DNA from: Alphaproteobacteria bacterium RIFCSPHIGHO2_01_FULL_41_14
Lineage (GTDB): Bacteria > Pseudomonadota > Alphaproteobacteria > UBA7879 > UBA5542
DNA length: 64,000 bases
Assembly: GCA_001767855.1 (NCBI GenBank)
Contig: MEMF01000002.1
Span: 101,095-165,094 of the forward strand
Direction: 5' to 3'
Below are positions 25,725 through 36,360 of the stretch, piece after piece (position 1 is the stretch's first letter; every line of letters begins with the position of its first letter). The notes beneath the pieces were generated by a model, which was not told the DNA's origin, ran no database searches, and was given only the letters and a program-made list of their open reading frames with translations. Position numbers and translations under genes: made by a program.

Positions 25725-26978
25725 CTAACTATTCATTGACTCAAAAAAGTCTTTATTTGTCTTGGTTTCTCGCAGCTTTCCTATGAGGAACTCCATGGCC
25801 TCCACTGTTCCCATGGGGGAAAGAACCCTGCGCAACACCCACATCTTGGTAAGGGTTGCCTTATCAATCAACAAGTCTTCCTTTCGAGTTCCAGATTTCG
25901 CGATATCAATGGCAGGGAAAAGACGCTTGTCAGCCAATCTGCGATCAAGAACGATCTCAGAATTTCCTGTTCCCTTGAACTCTTCAAAGATCACCTCATC
26001 CATGCGCGAGCCTGTATCAATAAGGGCTGTCGCTAAAATGGTGAGAGATCCCCCAAACTCTATGTTTCGAGCCGCCCCAAAAAATCTCTTTGGGCGTTGC
26101 AGCGCATTTGCATCAACGCCTCCGGTCAACACCTTTCCGGAAGAAGGAATGACCGTGTTATAGGCGCGCGCAAGGCGCGTAATGTTGTCAAGAAGAATGA
26201 CCACATCTCTTTTTTGCTCAACCAAACGTTTTGCCTTTTCAATAACCATTTCCGCTACCTGAATGTGTCGCTGTGCTGGCTCGTCGAAAGTAGAACTCAC
26301 GACCTCCCCCTTTACACAGCGCGCCATATCCGTGACCTCTTCTGGCCGCTCGTCAATCAGAAGAACGATTAAATAGACATCCGGCTGATTCCGTGTAATG
26401 GCATGAGCGATGGACTGCAACATCATAGTTTTTCCGGATCTAGGAGGCGCCACAATCAGGGCGCGCTGCCCCTTTCCAAGGGGAGCCACCAAATCAATGA
26501 CGCGCGTTGTCAGCGCCTCTGTTGGATCACTCAGATCAAGAACGAGCTTTTCCTCTGGATACAGGGGCACCAGATTGTCGAAATTGATGCGCTGCTTAAG
26601 CTTTTCTGGGGGTTCAAAGTTAATCGTATTTACTTTTACTAAAGCGAAATAACGCTCTCCTTCTTTTGGAGCGCGAATTTCCCCCTCGATTGTGTCTCCT
26701 GTGCGCACGCCAAAACGACGCACCTGACTGGGAGAAATATAAATATCATCTGGTCCTGGTAAATAGTTGGATTGGGGAGACCTTAAAAAGGCAAACCCAT
26801 CGGGTAATGTTTCCACAACGCCGCCTCCATAAATAGCGGTCTTGTTGTCCGCCGTCTTTTTTAAGATAGCGTAAATTAAATCTTGTTTCTTTAGAGTGCT
26901 TGCGTTTTCCACCCCCAATTGTTCTGCCTGCTCTAAAAGCCGCTGAGGGGTTTGAGTTTTCAAATCACTTAAATTCAT
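25725..26978 (-). CDS. rho: Transcription termination factor Rho
   Basis: Hexameric RNA-dependent helicase that ends transcription. The order is normal: N-terminal Rho_N helices, cold-shock-like RNA-binding domain ([22 protein letters not shown]), Walker [27 protein letters not shown]-binding loop region and C-terminal [15 protein letters not shown]. At 417 residues it lacks any long insertion. It starts next to the putative origin and reads away from it. Confidence 0.97.
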   Translation of the reverse strand: MNLSDLKTQTPQRLLEQAEQLGVENASTLKKQDLIYAILKKTADNKTAIYGGGVVETLPDGFAFLRSPQSNYLPGPDDIYISPSQVRRFGVRTGDTIEGEIRAPKEGERYFALVKVNTINFEPPEKLKQRINFDNLVPLYPEEKLVLDLSDPTEALTTRVIDLVAPLGKGQRALIVAPPRSGKTMMLQSIAHAITRNQPDVYLIVLLIDERPEEVTDMARCVKGEVVSSTFDEPAQRHIQVAEMVIEKAKRLVEQKRDVVILLDNITRLARAYNTVIPSSGKVLTGGVDANALQRPKRFFGAARNIEFGGSLTILATALIDTGSRMDEVIFEEFKGTGNSEIVLDRRLADKRLFPAIDIAKSGTRKEDLLIDKATLTKMWVLRRVLSPMGTVEAMEFLIGKLRETKTNKDFFESMNS

Positions 26979-27281
26979 TCATTGTTCCTTTGTGTTAATG
27001 GGGGAGATCCTGGAAAGAGGATTTGCACTCTTGTGCGATATATTGTCATTTTATGAAAAAAACAGAATACTAATATTAAGTATATATTCTTGTTGTATAT
27101 TATTGTCCCCACTCTTGTAAAGATAAAAATTCATTCACAAATTCTTCCGGAAACTTTCTTTTCTTAACCCCCTATAAAATAAGGATTAAATGTTTTTTCC
27201 ACAGGGACTTAAAAACACCATCCACAACCACAAACCTTGTGTATAAAAATGGAGAGAAAAAGGATAACTTTCCTTTTCTTC
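26979..27281. other. Probable chromosomal replication origin (oriC)
   Basis: A 303-nt gene-free region between rho and trmJ. DnaA-box-like sites are TGTGTATAA (27238-27246, exact on the minus strand), TTTTCCACA (27195-27203, one mismatch), TCATTCACA (27131-27139, one mismatch) and CCATCCACA (27218-27226, two mismatches). A very AT-rich stretch (about 27046-27105) could be the unwinding element. By eye, the plus strand is C-rich to the left (even in plus-strand genes such as the GT9 gene) and G-rich to the right (even in minus-strand genes such as mutS). parS, parA and parB lie within 4 kb. Confidence 0.6.
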
Positions 27282-27998
27282 TTAAATTGAAGACTTATCC
27301 TCAGGTCGGCTCAAAGACCTCAACACCCCAAACAATGTATTAATATCGTCAGAGGAAAGAGGACGTCGAAGGAAAATGTCCCTTAAGTTTTGTTTCATCT
27401 TTTCTTTCTTTTCTGTGGGGAAGAAAAAGCCTTCTGCTTCTAGGCGCGACTCTAAAAAAAAGAGAAAGGACAAAACTTTCTCCTGAGAGGCTGGAGGTGG
27501 GGTGTTGACTAAAAAAGACGCTCTCTGAGAAAACTCATAAACACACAACAATACCGCATGAGCAAGATTTAGGGAGGAGAGAGAGGGGTGGGTGAGAATC
27601 GAAAGGGCTCCGTGGCACAGAGAAACCTCCTCATTGGTGAGCCCTGTTTGTTCTGGGCCAAAAACAATCCCTATCTTTTGGGACGAAAGAGTTTTTACAA
27701 AATCCATTCCCTTTTTAAGGTCGTAAACTTCTTTCTTAATGTATCGATGACGCGCTGTGGTGCAGAAAACCCACTGAAGATCTCTCATCGCCTTTTCCAG
27801 CGAGCTAAACACGGTTGCCGTCTCTATAATGGATCGTGCCCCAACACTTGCGTTTTGGGCGAGAGGGTTTGGCCACGGATCTCTGGGAGAGACCAATCGT
27901 AAATCTGTTATTCCAAAATTGCCCATGGCTCGAGCTGTGAGCCCAATATTGTCTCCAAGCTGTGGGCGTACCAAGATGATGGAGAGAGAGGGGATCAT
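27282..27998 (-). CDS. trmJ: tRNA (cytidine/uridine-2'-O)-methyltransferase TrmJ-like
   Basis: A SPOUT-class RNA methyltransferase that 2'-O-methylates position 32 in tRNAs. Family motifs are IILVRPQLGDNIGLTARAMGNFG at the start, then IVFGPEQTGLTNEEV and SLNLAHAV, the trefoil-knot SAM site. Length 238 is typical. Its ATG overlaps the tsaC stop by 4 nt. It could in principle be a rRNA-directed paralogue, since the substrate is not encoded in these motifs. Confidence 0.9.
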   Translation of the reverse strand: MIPSLSIILVRPQLGDNIGLTARAMGNFGITDLRLVSPRDPWPNPLAQNASVGARSIIETATVFSSLEKAMRDLQWVFCTTARHRYIKKEVYDLKKGMDFVKTLSSQKIGIVFGPEQTGLTNEEVSLCHGALSILTHPSLSSLNLAHAVLLCVYEFSQRASFLVNTPPPASQEKVLSFLFFLESRLEAEGFFFPTEKKEKMKQNLRDIFLRRPLSSDDINTLFGVLRSLSRPEDKSSI

Positions 27999-28936
27999 GA
28001 GAAAGAAGAAAAAGAAGCACGCTTAAGTCGATCATTAATAGCAGCTCCAATTCCTGTATTGGGAATGGGGGCAACAGAAATGCCAGAATAGCGGGCAGGA
28101 TTATCAAGAATATGTAAAAATGAAAATAAAAAATGAGCTGCTTCCTCCAAGGATCCTGAAGCGCTTAAATTAAGTGTGGTGGTTTTTTCTGTTTTTCCAA
28201 ATCCTAAAAAGGCCTCTTTTTCGGCGGGATCAACCACGTTCATTCGTAGGGGGAGGGACGGCGCATAATGGTGAAGGGTTTGTCCAGGGGAAGAAATTTT
28301 TTTATGATGTTCCCTAAAAAGGGTTGGAAAAAGAGACTTGCGCTCAATCTCTTCTCTGGCAATAGCCCCTGCTCTTAAAATGGAGACGATCCCCTCCTCT
28401 ACACGGACGATTGTCGACTCTATGCCTTGTTGGGTCGCACCACCTTCCAATACAAGGACGGAAGGCAAAGATTTTTGAACATGTGCTGTTGTCGTTGAAG
28501 TGAGAAGTCCGGACGGGTTGGCGCTGGGGGCCACCAAAGGTTCTCCCACGAGTCGTAAAAGGCTTAACAAAAGGGGATGGCTCGAAAAACGAAGGGCAAC
28601 CGTTTCTAGGCCGGCTGTGGCAAAAGAAGAAAGCGCTGCTTTTGGGTGTCGGGGAACGATTACTGTGAGGGGGCCGGGCCAAAAAAGGGAAACAATCTTT
28701 TCTGTTGGTTCATCAAAAACCCCCACTTCTTTTGCCTGAGAGAGAGAGTCGACGTGAACGATGAGAGGATTATGGAGGGGCCGCCCTTTTGTTTCGTAAA
28801 TTTTTAAAACAGCCTTGTCCGAACGAGCCAGCCCTCCCAAACCATAAACGGTTTCTGTGGGAAAGGCCACAATGTCTTCCTTCTTTAAAAGGGAGGCGGC
28901 GGTTTGAAGGTTATTTGGGGTTGGAAGCGCTATCAT
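27995..28936 (-). CDS. tsaC: L-threonylcarbamoyladenylate synthase (Sua5/YwlC type)
   Basis: Makes the threonylcarbamoyl-AMP intermediate for t6A37 in tRNA. The YrdC-like domain carries FPTETVYGLGG, KGRPLHNPLIVH, PGPLTVIV and PSANPSG. A C-terminal Sua5 domain (from about residue 210) makes this the longer form (about 313 residues). A frame from 28993 would run into the tRNA-Phe gene; ATG 28936 is the natural start. tsaE at 57378 belongs to the same pathway. Confidence 0.93.
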   Translation of the reverse strand: MIALPTPNNLQTAASLLKKEDIVAFPTETVYGLGGLARSDKAVLKIYETKGRPLHNPLIVHVDSLSQAKEVGVFDEPTEKIVSLFWPGPLTVIVPRHPKAALSSFATAGLETVALRFSSHPLLLSLLRLVGEPLVAPSANPSGLLTSTTTAHVQKSLPSVLVLEGGATQQGIESTIVRVEEGIVSILRAGAIAREEIERKSLFPTLFREHHKKISSPGQTLHHYAPSLPLRMNVVDPAEKEAFLGFGKTEKTTTLNLSASGSLEEAAHFLFSFLHILDNPARYSGISVAPIPNTGIGAAINDRLKRASFSSFS

Positions 28937-28958
28937 TAATCTTAAGTGACAAGGGGTA

Positions 28959-29034
<76 letters not shown>

Positions 29035-29055
29035 TTAAAAATAAAACTGTTTCCT

Positions 29056-29084
29056 TGTATAATGGAAAAAAATCTGTCTGTCTA
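29056..29084 (-). promoter_or_regulatory. Promoter of tRNA-Phe
   Basis: On the minus strand TAGACA (29084-29079) and TATACA (29061-29056) are separated by 17 nt, ending 22 nt before the tRNA 5' end. Confidence 0.55.
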
Positions 29085-29231
29085 TTCTCTAATTCCTTGC
29101 CCTTCGATGCAAAAAAAGAATAATTAATCGAAGGGGATAAGAATCAGGAAAGGGAGAGATGGAATTTGCCAGGCCCTTGCCAAGTGTATTGAAGAGGTCA
29201 TGAGAATTTATAAGAAAAAAACCTTTCTTAA

Positions 29232-29277
29232 TTTACGCTCCCCTAAAAAAATCGTATAGTGTGGTATCTTTTTAGGG
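29232..29277 (+). promoter_or_regulatory. psd-pssA promoter with a flanking inverted repeat
   Basis: TTTACG (29232-29237) and TATAGT (29255-29260) with a 17-nt spacer lie 65 nt before the psd start. CCCTAAAAA (29241-29249) and TTTTTAGGG (29269-29277) form a 9-bp inverted repeat flanking the -10, possibly an operator or a 5' leader hairpin. The rest of the 290-nt gap between tRNA-Phe and psd shows no gene. Confidence 0.5.
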
Positions 29278-29324
29278 AGATACTAATTCCTAAAAGAGCT
29301 TTTTATTAGTCATAAGGAACAATT

Positions 29325-30011
29325 TTGAGACAAAGTTTAAAAACAATTATTCATGAAGAAGGGTATTTTTTTGCCTTTATTTTTTTAGGGATTTCTGTGC
29401 TTTTGTGGCATTTTCACCCCTTTTTAGGAAAGATAGGACTTCTTTTAACGGCGTGGTGTCTTTATTTTTTTAGAGATCCCAATCGAGTGGTGCCCCTAAA
29501 AAAGGGATTGATCATCAGTCCGGCGGATGGGATCGTTCAAATGATCCAAAGAGTAAAGCCGCCGAAAGAACTGGGGCTGGGAATGACGACGTTAACCCGA
29601 ATCAGTGTTTTTATGAATGTGTTTAATGTGCATGTAAACCGCATTCCCATCGAAGGAACCATTAGAAAAATCCATTACCATGAGGGAAAATTTTTTAATG
29701 CAGAGCTTGATAAAGCGAGTGAGCATAACGAACGGCAACTCTTTTGTGTTGAAACAAAAGATGGACATAAGGTCGGATTTATCCAAATTGCAGGCTTGAT
29801 TGCGCGGCGCATTCGGTGTGATGTTAAAGAAGGGAAAAAGGTTAAAACCGGAGAACGATTTGGGCTTATTCGTTTTGGAAGTCGAGTCGATGTCTTTTTG
29901 CCCGAAGGGGTTTTTCCTCTTGTGATTGTGGGACAAAAAACAATTGCTGGAGAAACGGTTCTTGGGGATATAAACTCGAAAGAAGCAGCGCGCACAGGGG
30001 AGATCATTTAA
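29325..30011 (+). CDS. psd: Phosphatidylserine decarboxylase
   Basis: Converts phosphatidylserine to phosphatidylethanolamine at the inner membrane using a self-made pyruvoyl group. The compact form (228 residues) has an N-terminal hydrophobic hairpin, the YFFRDPNR motif, SPADG, FMNVFNVHVNRIP and the cleavage site RFGSRVDVFLP, where chain breakage between Gly and Ser creates the cofactor. The start is TTG at 29325, supported by AAGGA with 7-nt spacing; no better ATG exists before the hydrophobic region. pssA begins 2 nt after the stop, giving a two-gene PE operon. Confidence 0.94.
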   Translation: MRQSLKTIIHEEGYFFAFIFLGISVLLWHFHPFLGKIGLLLTAWCLYFFRDPNRVVPLKKGLIISPADGIVQMIQRVKPPKELGLGMTTLTRISVFMNVFNVHVNRIPIEGTIRKIHYHEGKFFNAELDKASEHNERQLFCVETKDGHKVGFIQIAGLIARRIRCDVKEGKKVKTGERFGLIRFGSRVDVFLPEGVFPLVIVGQKTIAGETVLGDINSKEAARTGEII

Positions 30012-30013
30012 GG

Positions 30014-30799
30014 ATGAAGAAGACCAAAAAAACTGTTCTTGGCCGACGATTAAGCCACCCGTTTTCCCCCTCCCTAAAAGAATTCCCTTTCCATAAATTT
30101 ATTCCCAACCTGTTAACCTTAACTGCTCTTTCTGCAGGGTTAACGGCTATTCGTTTTGCTCTTATGCATAAATGGGAAACGGCGGTGGCGCTTGTTTTTA
30201 TTGCTATGATATTGGATGGTATGGATGGGCGCGTAGCACGTCTTTTAAAAAGTACCAGCAAGTTTGGCGCCGAACTAGATTCTTTGTCCGACTTTTGCAA
30301 TTTTGGAGTTGTTCCTGGTATCTTAGTCTATCTTTTTTCCTTACAGGATTTGGGAAAGTTCGGATGGCCAGTTGTTCTTTTTTATACCATTTGTATGGTG
30401 CTCAGGTTGGCACGATTTAATACTTTGCTAGATCAGCCGGTGGGCAACTATTTTACAGGGGTGAATGCCCCTTTTGGAGCTCTGTTGGCATTAACTCCCA
30501 TCATGATTTCCTTTCAGTTTGACGTATTGATTTGCGCAAAGCTTTATGGAGTTTGGTTATTTATTGTTTCTTGCTTACTTGTAAGCCGCTTTCCTACTTT
30601 CTCTCTAAAAAAGGGAAAAATTCCTCGTCCTTGGATTTTGCCGCTCTTTATTGGGGTTGGTCTGGCTGTGGCTTTGTTTTTGTCCGCCCCTTGGTTAATG
30701 TTGTCAATCGGAAGCTTTTTATATCTACTCTCTATTCCTTTTAGTGTTTATTGTGCGAGAGAGGAGAAACAGAAGGCAAGCGGGGCTTTAATTTCTTAA
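30014..30799 (+). CDS. pssA: CDP-diacylglycerol-serine O-phosphatidyltransferase
   Basis: Makes phosphatidylserine from CDP-diacylglycerol and serine, feeding the upstream decarboxylase. The CDP-alcohol phosphatidyltransferase signature DGx2ARx8Gx3Dx3D is complete (DGRVARLLKSTSKFGAELDSLSD, split here as DGRVARLL and GAELDSLSD). Several transmembrane segments follow. Length 261 is typical of the alphaproteobacterial membrane form. The 3' end overlaps convergent nth by 59 nt. Confidence 0.94.
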   Translation: MKKTKKTVLGRRLSHPFSPSLKEFPFHKFIPNLLTLTALSAGLTAIRFALMHKWETAVALVFIAMILDGMDGRVARLLKSTSKFGAELDSLSDFCNFGVVPGILVYLFSLQDLGKFGWPVVLFYTICMVLRLARFNTLLDQPVGNYFTGVNAPFGALLALTPIMISFQFDVLICAKLYGVWLFIVSCLLVSRFPTFSLKKGKIPRPWILPLFIGVGLAVALFLSAPWLMLSIGSFLYLLSIPFSVYCAREEKQKASGALIS

Positions 30800-31418
30800 A
30801 GTAAGCGCACCAAGAAGAAACAGGGCAGAGATTACACAAGGGATTTCGAGCCTTACAGATATAGCGTCCGTGCAAAATAATCCAATGATGAGCCTTTTTT
30901 CGATAGGGGTCTGGAACTACTTTTTCTAGTTTATGTTCCACAGTTTTGGGATCTTTTCCTGGGGCCAATCCTGTTCTGTTGCAGACACGAAATACATGGG
31001 TATCCACCGGAAAAGTTGCCTGATGGAAAGCGACATTTAGAACCACATTGGCTGTTTTGGGCCCCACACCAGGAAGAGACTCAAGGTCTTTTTTAATAGA
31101 GGGAACCTTGCTGTTAAAGTGTTCAATCAAGAGATGGCTTGCTCTTATAATATTTTTTGCTTTTGTCTTATAAAGACCGATTGTTTTGATGTAAGGGAGT
31201 AGCCCCTTTTCCCCAAGATGTATCATGTCTTCTGGTGTTTTAATGACCTTAAAAAGGGCTTCAGTTGCTTTATTCACCCCAGCATCTGTTGCTTGAGCAG
31301 ACAAGATGACCGCGATTAATAGGGTGTAGGCGTTTGTGTAATGAAGTTCGCTTTCAGGATGGGGATTAAGGGAAGAAAGTGTTTTAAAAAAAGAAAGAAT
31401 GTCTTTTTTGGTCATCAA
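30741..31418 (-). CDS. nth: Endonuclease III (DNA glycosylase/AP lyase)
   Basis: Base-excision repair enzyme removing oxidised pyrimidines. The HhH motif LPGVGPKTANVVL contains the catalytic lysine, with the aspartate in FPVDTHVFRV. The C-terminal 4Fe-4S loop has the exact spacing Cx6Cx2Cx5C. Length 225 is normal with a slightly extended tail. The end overlaps pssA on the other strand by 59 nt; the start overlaps uppP by 4 nt. Confidence 0.95.
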   Translation of the reverse strand: MMTKKDILSFFKTLSSLNPHPESELHYTNAYTLLIAVILSAQATDAGVNKATEALFKVIKTPEDMIHLGEKGLLPYIKTIGLYKTKAKNIIRASHLLIEHFNSKVPSIKKDLESLPGVGPKTANVVLNVAFHQATFPVDTHVFRVCNRTGLAPGKDPKTVEHKLEKVVPDPYRKKAHHWIILHGRYICKARNPLCNLCPVSSWCAYFKKLKPRLPSVSPLSHNKH

Positions 31419-32212
31419 TGGAAGGCATTAAAATAATAAAGCACAAAAAGGCCCAGAAAAATACGATAAAGGCCCCAGATCAACAAAGTTCTTTTTTTTA
31501 ACCACCACATAAAGAAGTAAAGTGTCGCAAAGCCTGTGACAAAACAAACAGTGCTGATAATAAAAAAATCAAACCCTATTTGGAAAAACGAGTCTTGAAA
31601 AATATCTCTGGCTAATAATACAAGGGCGCCGATCCCTGTGGGGATAGAAGTTAAGAAAGAAAACTTGGCGGCATCAACAGATTTATATCCTAAGATGCGC
31701 GACATCGTGAGGGACATGCCAAGCCGACTGGCTCCTGGAATAAAGGAAAAGGTTTGGGCACATCCGATGAGCAAAGCATCTTTATAAGAGAGGTGTTGAT
31801 AGGTTCGAGAAAGAGAGCCCAGCCTATCTGCCAAAATCATCAGAGTCCCAAAAAAAATAGAGCCCCATCCAAATAAAGAGAAAGAATGAGTGAGATGATC
31901 AAGATAGGTGTGCACAAGAAAGCCAACGACAATGACGGGAAAGGTAGCCATACAAATTTTAAGCCCTTGATGAAATTTCACTGAAAATTTCCCGCAAAGG
32001 GCCTTAAGAAAAGCCAAGAAAAGATCTTTCATCTCTTCTCTAAAATATAAAAAAACAACGAGAAGGGTAGCAAAGTTTAAAATCACTTCTGTGGAACGCC
32101 CTAAAGGTTGTAAAGAAAAAAGAGAAGAAGCAATAAAGAGGTGTCCGGAAGAGCTGATGGGCAAAAATTCAGAAATTCCCTGAATGAAGGAAAGCCAAAG
32201 GATATCAATCAT
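31415..32212 (-). CDS. uppP: Undecaprenyl-diphosphatase
   Basis: An integral membrane enzyme (265 residues, about eight hydrophobic helices) that recycles the lipid carrier for peptidoglycan and O-antigen synthesis. Motifs are QGISEFLPISSSGHL near the N-terminus and the FIPGASRLGMSLTMSRILG P-loop-like segment. The stop overlaps the nth start by 4 nt. Confidence 0.95.
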   Translation of the reverse strand: MIDILWLSFIQGISEFLPISSSGHLFIASSLFSLQPLGRSTEVILNFATLLVVFLYFREEMKDLFLAFLKALCGKFSVKFHQGLKICMATFPVIVVGFLVHTYLDHLTHSFSLFGWGSIFFGTLMILADRLGSLSRTYQHLSYKDALLIGCAQTFSFIPGASRLGMSLTMSRILGYKSVDAAKFSFLTSIPTGIGALVLLARDIFQDSFFQIGFDFFIISTVCFVTGFATLYFFMWWLKKRTLLIWGLYRIFLGLFVLYYFNAFH

Positions 32213-32368
32213 CTTTTCACCCTTTTAATTATTTGTTATCAAAAACTTTCTAGGTATAGTAACAAAAAAGAGACAGAAGACAAAACAATTTGTCGGAAAA
32301 GACGCGGATCCTGAGAAAATAAGAACGTAGCCAGAACAAAGGGGTAAGAAAGGAGGGTGATTTAAGGA

Positions 32369-32396
32369 TTGAATCTCTTAGAGGATTCTTTACACT
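32369..32396 (+). promoter_or_regulatory. Possible promoter of the phase-variable outer-membrane gene
   Basis: TTGAAT (32369-32374) and TACACT (32391-32396) with a 16-nt spacer lie 29 nt before the ATG at 32426. Each hexamer matches consensus at four of six positions. Confidence 0.4.
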
Positions 32397-32425
32397 AAAC
32401 CCCAGACAATAACGGGAGGGAGATT

Positions 32426-34591
<2,166 letters not shown>

Positions 34592-35482
34592 TTAAACGCT
34601 CTCTGCTCCTGCAATAATTTCTACAAGTTCTCTCGTGATCGTTGCTTGACGATTGCGGTTATAGGAAAGGTTTAATTTCCTCAACATTTCTTCAGAGTTT
34701 TTTGTTGCTCCGTCCATGGCGATCATTCTTGCACTTTGCTCACTTGTTTGTGTTTCCAGCATAGAAAAATAAAGCTGGGATTTCAAGTTTGCAAGTGCAG
34801 ATTTTCTTAAAACAGCTCCAAAACTAGGTTCTACCTCAAACAATAGGGGAATCTTTTCAGAGGTGGCTGGCACACGCAATTTTTTATTGTTGTTGATAAC
34901 GTCTTCTTTGTAAGGAATTAAAGAATGAGACTTTACCTCAGACACGAGTAAAGAATGAAATGATGCATAAATTACCGAACAAGTATCAATTTCTTTGTTT
35001 ATAAGCCAAAGATTAATTTCGTCACAAAGATTAGAAACAGTGATCCACGAGTCTTTATCATGAGGACGCAGATCTTTAGATACATAGGATTTGTGGATCA
35101 TTTCTAAACTGGACAGAGCCTTTGCTCCGATACAAATAATCTTAACGTTCTTTCCTTCTTTAATAAGTTGTCGGATTTCCATGTTTGCTCGACGGCCGAT
35201 GTTAAGATTAAATCCCCCACAAAGGCCCCTTGTTCCAGCCATGACAATCAAAAGGTGGGTAGACCCCTTCCCCCCTCGAAGGAGAGGAAATTCTGTCACT
35301 TTCTTCCAATAAAGAACAGAGTCTACAAATTGGGCTAGACCGGATGTATAAGGGACAGCAGCATAAAGACGCTTTTCTGCTTTCTTAAAATAAGAAGAAG
35401 AAACAAGCTTCATGGCTGAAGTAATTTTTTTGGTCGATTCGATGCTATGAATACGTTTTTTTAAACTTTTTAAATTTGACAC
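34592..35482 (-). CDS. atpG: ATP synthase F1 gamma subunit
   Basis: Central rotor shaft of F1. The N-terminus LKSLKKRIHSIESTKKITSAMKLVSSS and the C-terminus RMIAMDGATKNSEEMLRKLNLSYNRNRQATITRELVEI are the classic gamma coiled-coil ends; GTRGLCGGFNLN lies in the middle. Length 296 is normal. Upstream by 6 nt is an alpha/beta hydrolase instead of atpA. Confidence 0.96.
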   Translation of the reverse strand: MSNLKSLKKRIHSIESTKKITSAMKLVSSSYFKKAEKRLYAAVPYTSGLAQFVDSVLYWKKVTEFPLLRGGKGSTHLLIVMAGTRGLCGGFNLNIGRRANMEIRQLIKEGKNVKIICIGAKALSSLEMIHKSYVSKDLRPHDKDSWITVSNLCDEINLWLINKEIDTCSVIYASFHSLLVSEVKSHSLIPYKEDVINNNKKLRVPATSEKIPLLFEVEPSFGAVLRKSALANLKSQLYFSMLETQTSEQSARMIAMDGATKNSEEMLRKLNLSYNRNRQATITRELVEIIAGAESV

Positions 35483-35488
35483 AAGCGA

Positions 35489-36130
35489 TTAAACCTCTAG
35501 CCTTTTGTCTAGGTAATCCTCTATCTTACCAAGAAGAAGAGATAGTTTCCCTGTGTAAAAATGATCGGCGCCCTCTACTTTTTCGAAATCTACCCGAACC
35601 CCTTTTTGGTTGGATAATTTTTTTGACAAATGTTCTACCGTATCAATGGGGACGATTTCATCTGAGGCACCTTGAATCATAAGCCCTGAAACAGGACAGG
35701 GGGCTAAAAAATTAAAGTCATACATATTGGCAGGAGGAGAGACGGCGACAAATCCTTCAATTTCAGGGCGGCGCATCAAGAGTTGCATAGCGATCCAAGC
35801 CCCGAAAGAAAAGCCACACACCCAAAAGGACGATGCATTTCTATTTTCTCCCTGAAGCCAATCTAAAGCTGCGGCAGCATCGCTTAATTCGCCTTCTCCA
35901 TTATCGAATGTTCCTTGAGATTTGCCTACTCCACGGAAATTAAAGCGCAACACATTAAATCCTTTTTGAGCAAAGGCTTGATATGTTGTATAAGTCACCT
36001 TGTTATTCATCGTTCCACCATGAAGGGGATGCGGATGTAGAATAAGAGCAACGGGAGCGTCCTTTTTATAGCTTTTATGATACTTCGCTTCGATGCGACC
36101 TTCAGGCCCAGAAAGAACGATTTCTGCCAT
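35489..36130 (-). CDS. Alpha/beta hydrolase, COG2945-like
   Basis: A 213-residue alpha/beta hydrolase. The oxyanion segment LHPHPLHGGTMNNKV, the RFNFRGVGKSQG strand, nucleophile elbow GFSFGA and a late GADHFY with the catalytic His are visible. Substrate unknown. In many alphaproteobacteria a close homologue lies beside the Fe-S (iscR/cysteine desulfurase/suf) genes, as here, where iscR is divergent 230 nt away. It precedes atpG by 6 nt and is probably co-transcribed with it. Confidence 0.82.
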   Translation of the reverse strand: MAEIVLSGPEGRIEAKYHKSYKKDAPVALILHPHPLHGGTMNNKVTYTTYQAFAQKGFNVLRFNFRGVGKSQGTFDNGEGELSDAAAALDWLQGENRNASSFWVCGFSFGAWIAMQLLMRRPEIEGFVAVSPPANMYDFNFLAPCPVSGLMIQGASDEIVPIDTVEHLSKKLSNQKGVRVDFEKVEGADHFYTGKLSLLLGKIEDYLDKRLEV

Positions 36131-36253
36131 TTAATCTCCTAAAGAATAACTCTTAATAACTAATTTAATATCCAAAATCTATATTTACCATTTATTTTAG
36201 AAAGAAAATCGCTTAATTTTTGATGGATTTTTAAATAAACTATGCAACGAAAA

Positions 36254-36321
36254 TATACCAACAGTATACTTACGATACATAAATATCATAGCGATATAAA
36301 TAAAGATATGTTTAAACATAT
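36254..36321. promoter_or_regulatory. Palindromes upstream of iscR (likely operator region)
   Basis: Two symmetric elements lie in the 230-nt gap between the hydrolase and iscR: TATAC-N5-GTATA (36254-36268) and the perfect 16-bp palindrome ATATGTTTAAACATAT (36306-36321). The latter ends at a -10-like TATAGT (36322-36327). No good -35 is visible, which fits a regulated promoter. Whether IscR or another regulator binds is not shown. Confidence 0.45.
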
Positions 36322-36360
36322 TATAGTAATTTTTCTTTTCTAAAACAAGGAAGACAGACA

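Noticed and set aside
25762..26163. 133-codon plus-strand frame opposite rho
   Set aside because: It is antisense to strongly conserved Rho motifs and has no ribosome site or recognisable product.
29100..29135. CCCTTCGAT...ATCGAAGGG inverted repeat as a terminator or RNA gene
   Set aside because: The 9-bp stem has an 18-nt loop, no T tail, and no gene ends nearby; it may be chance.
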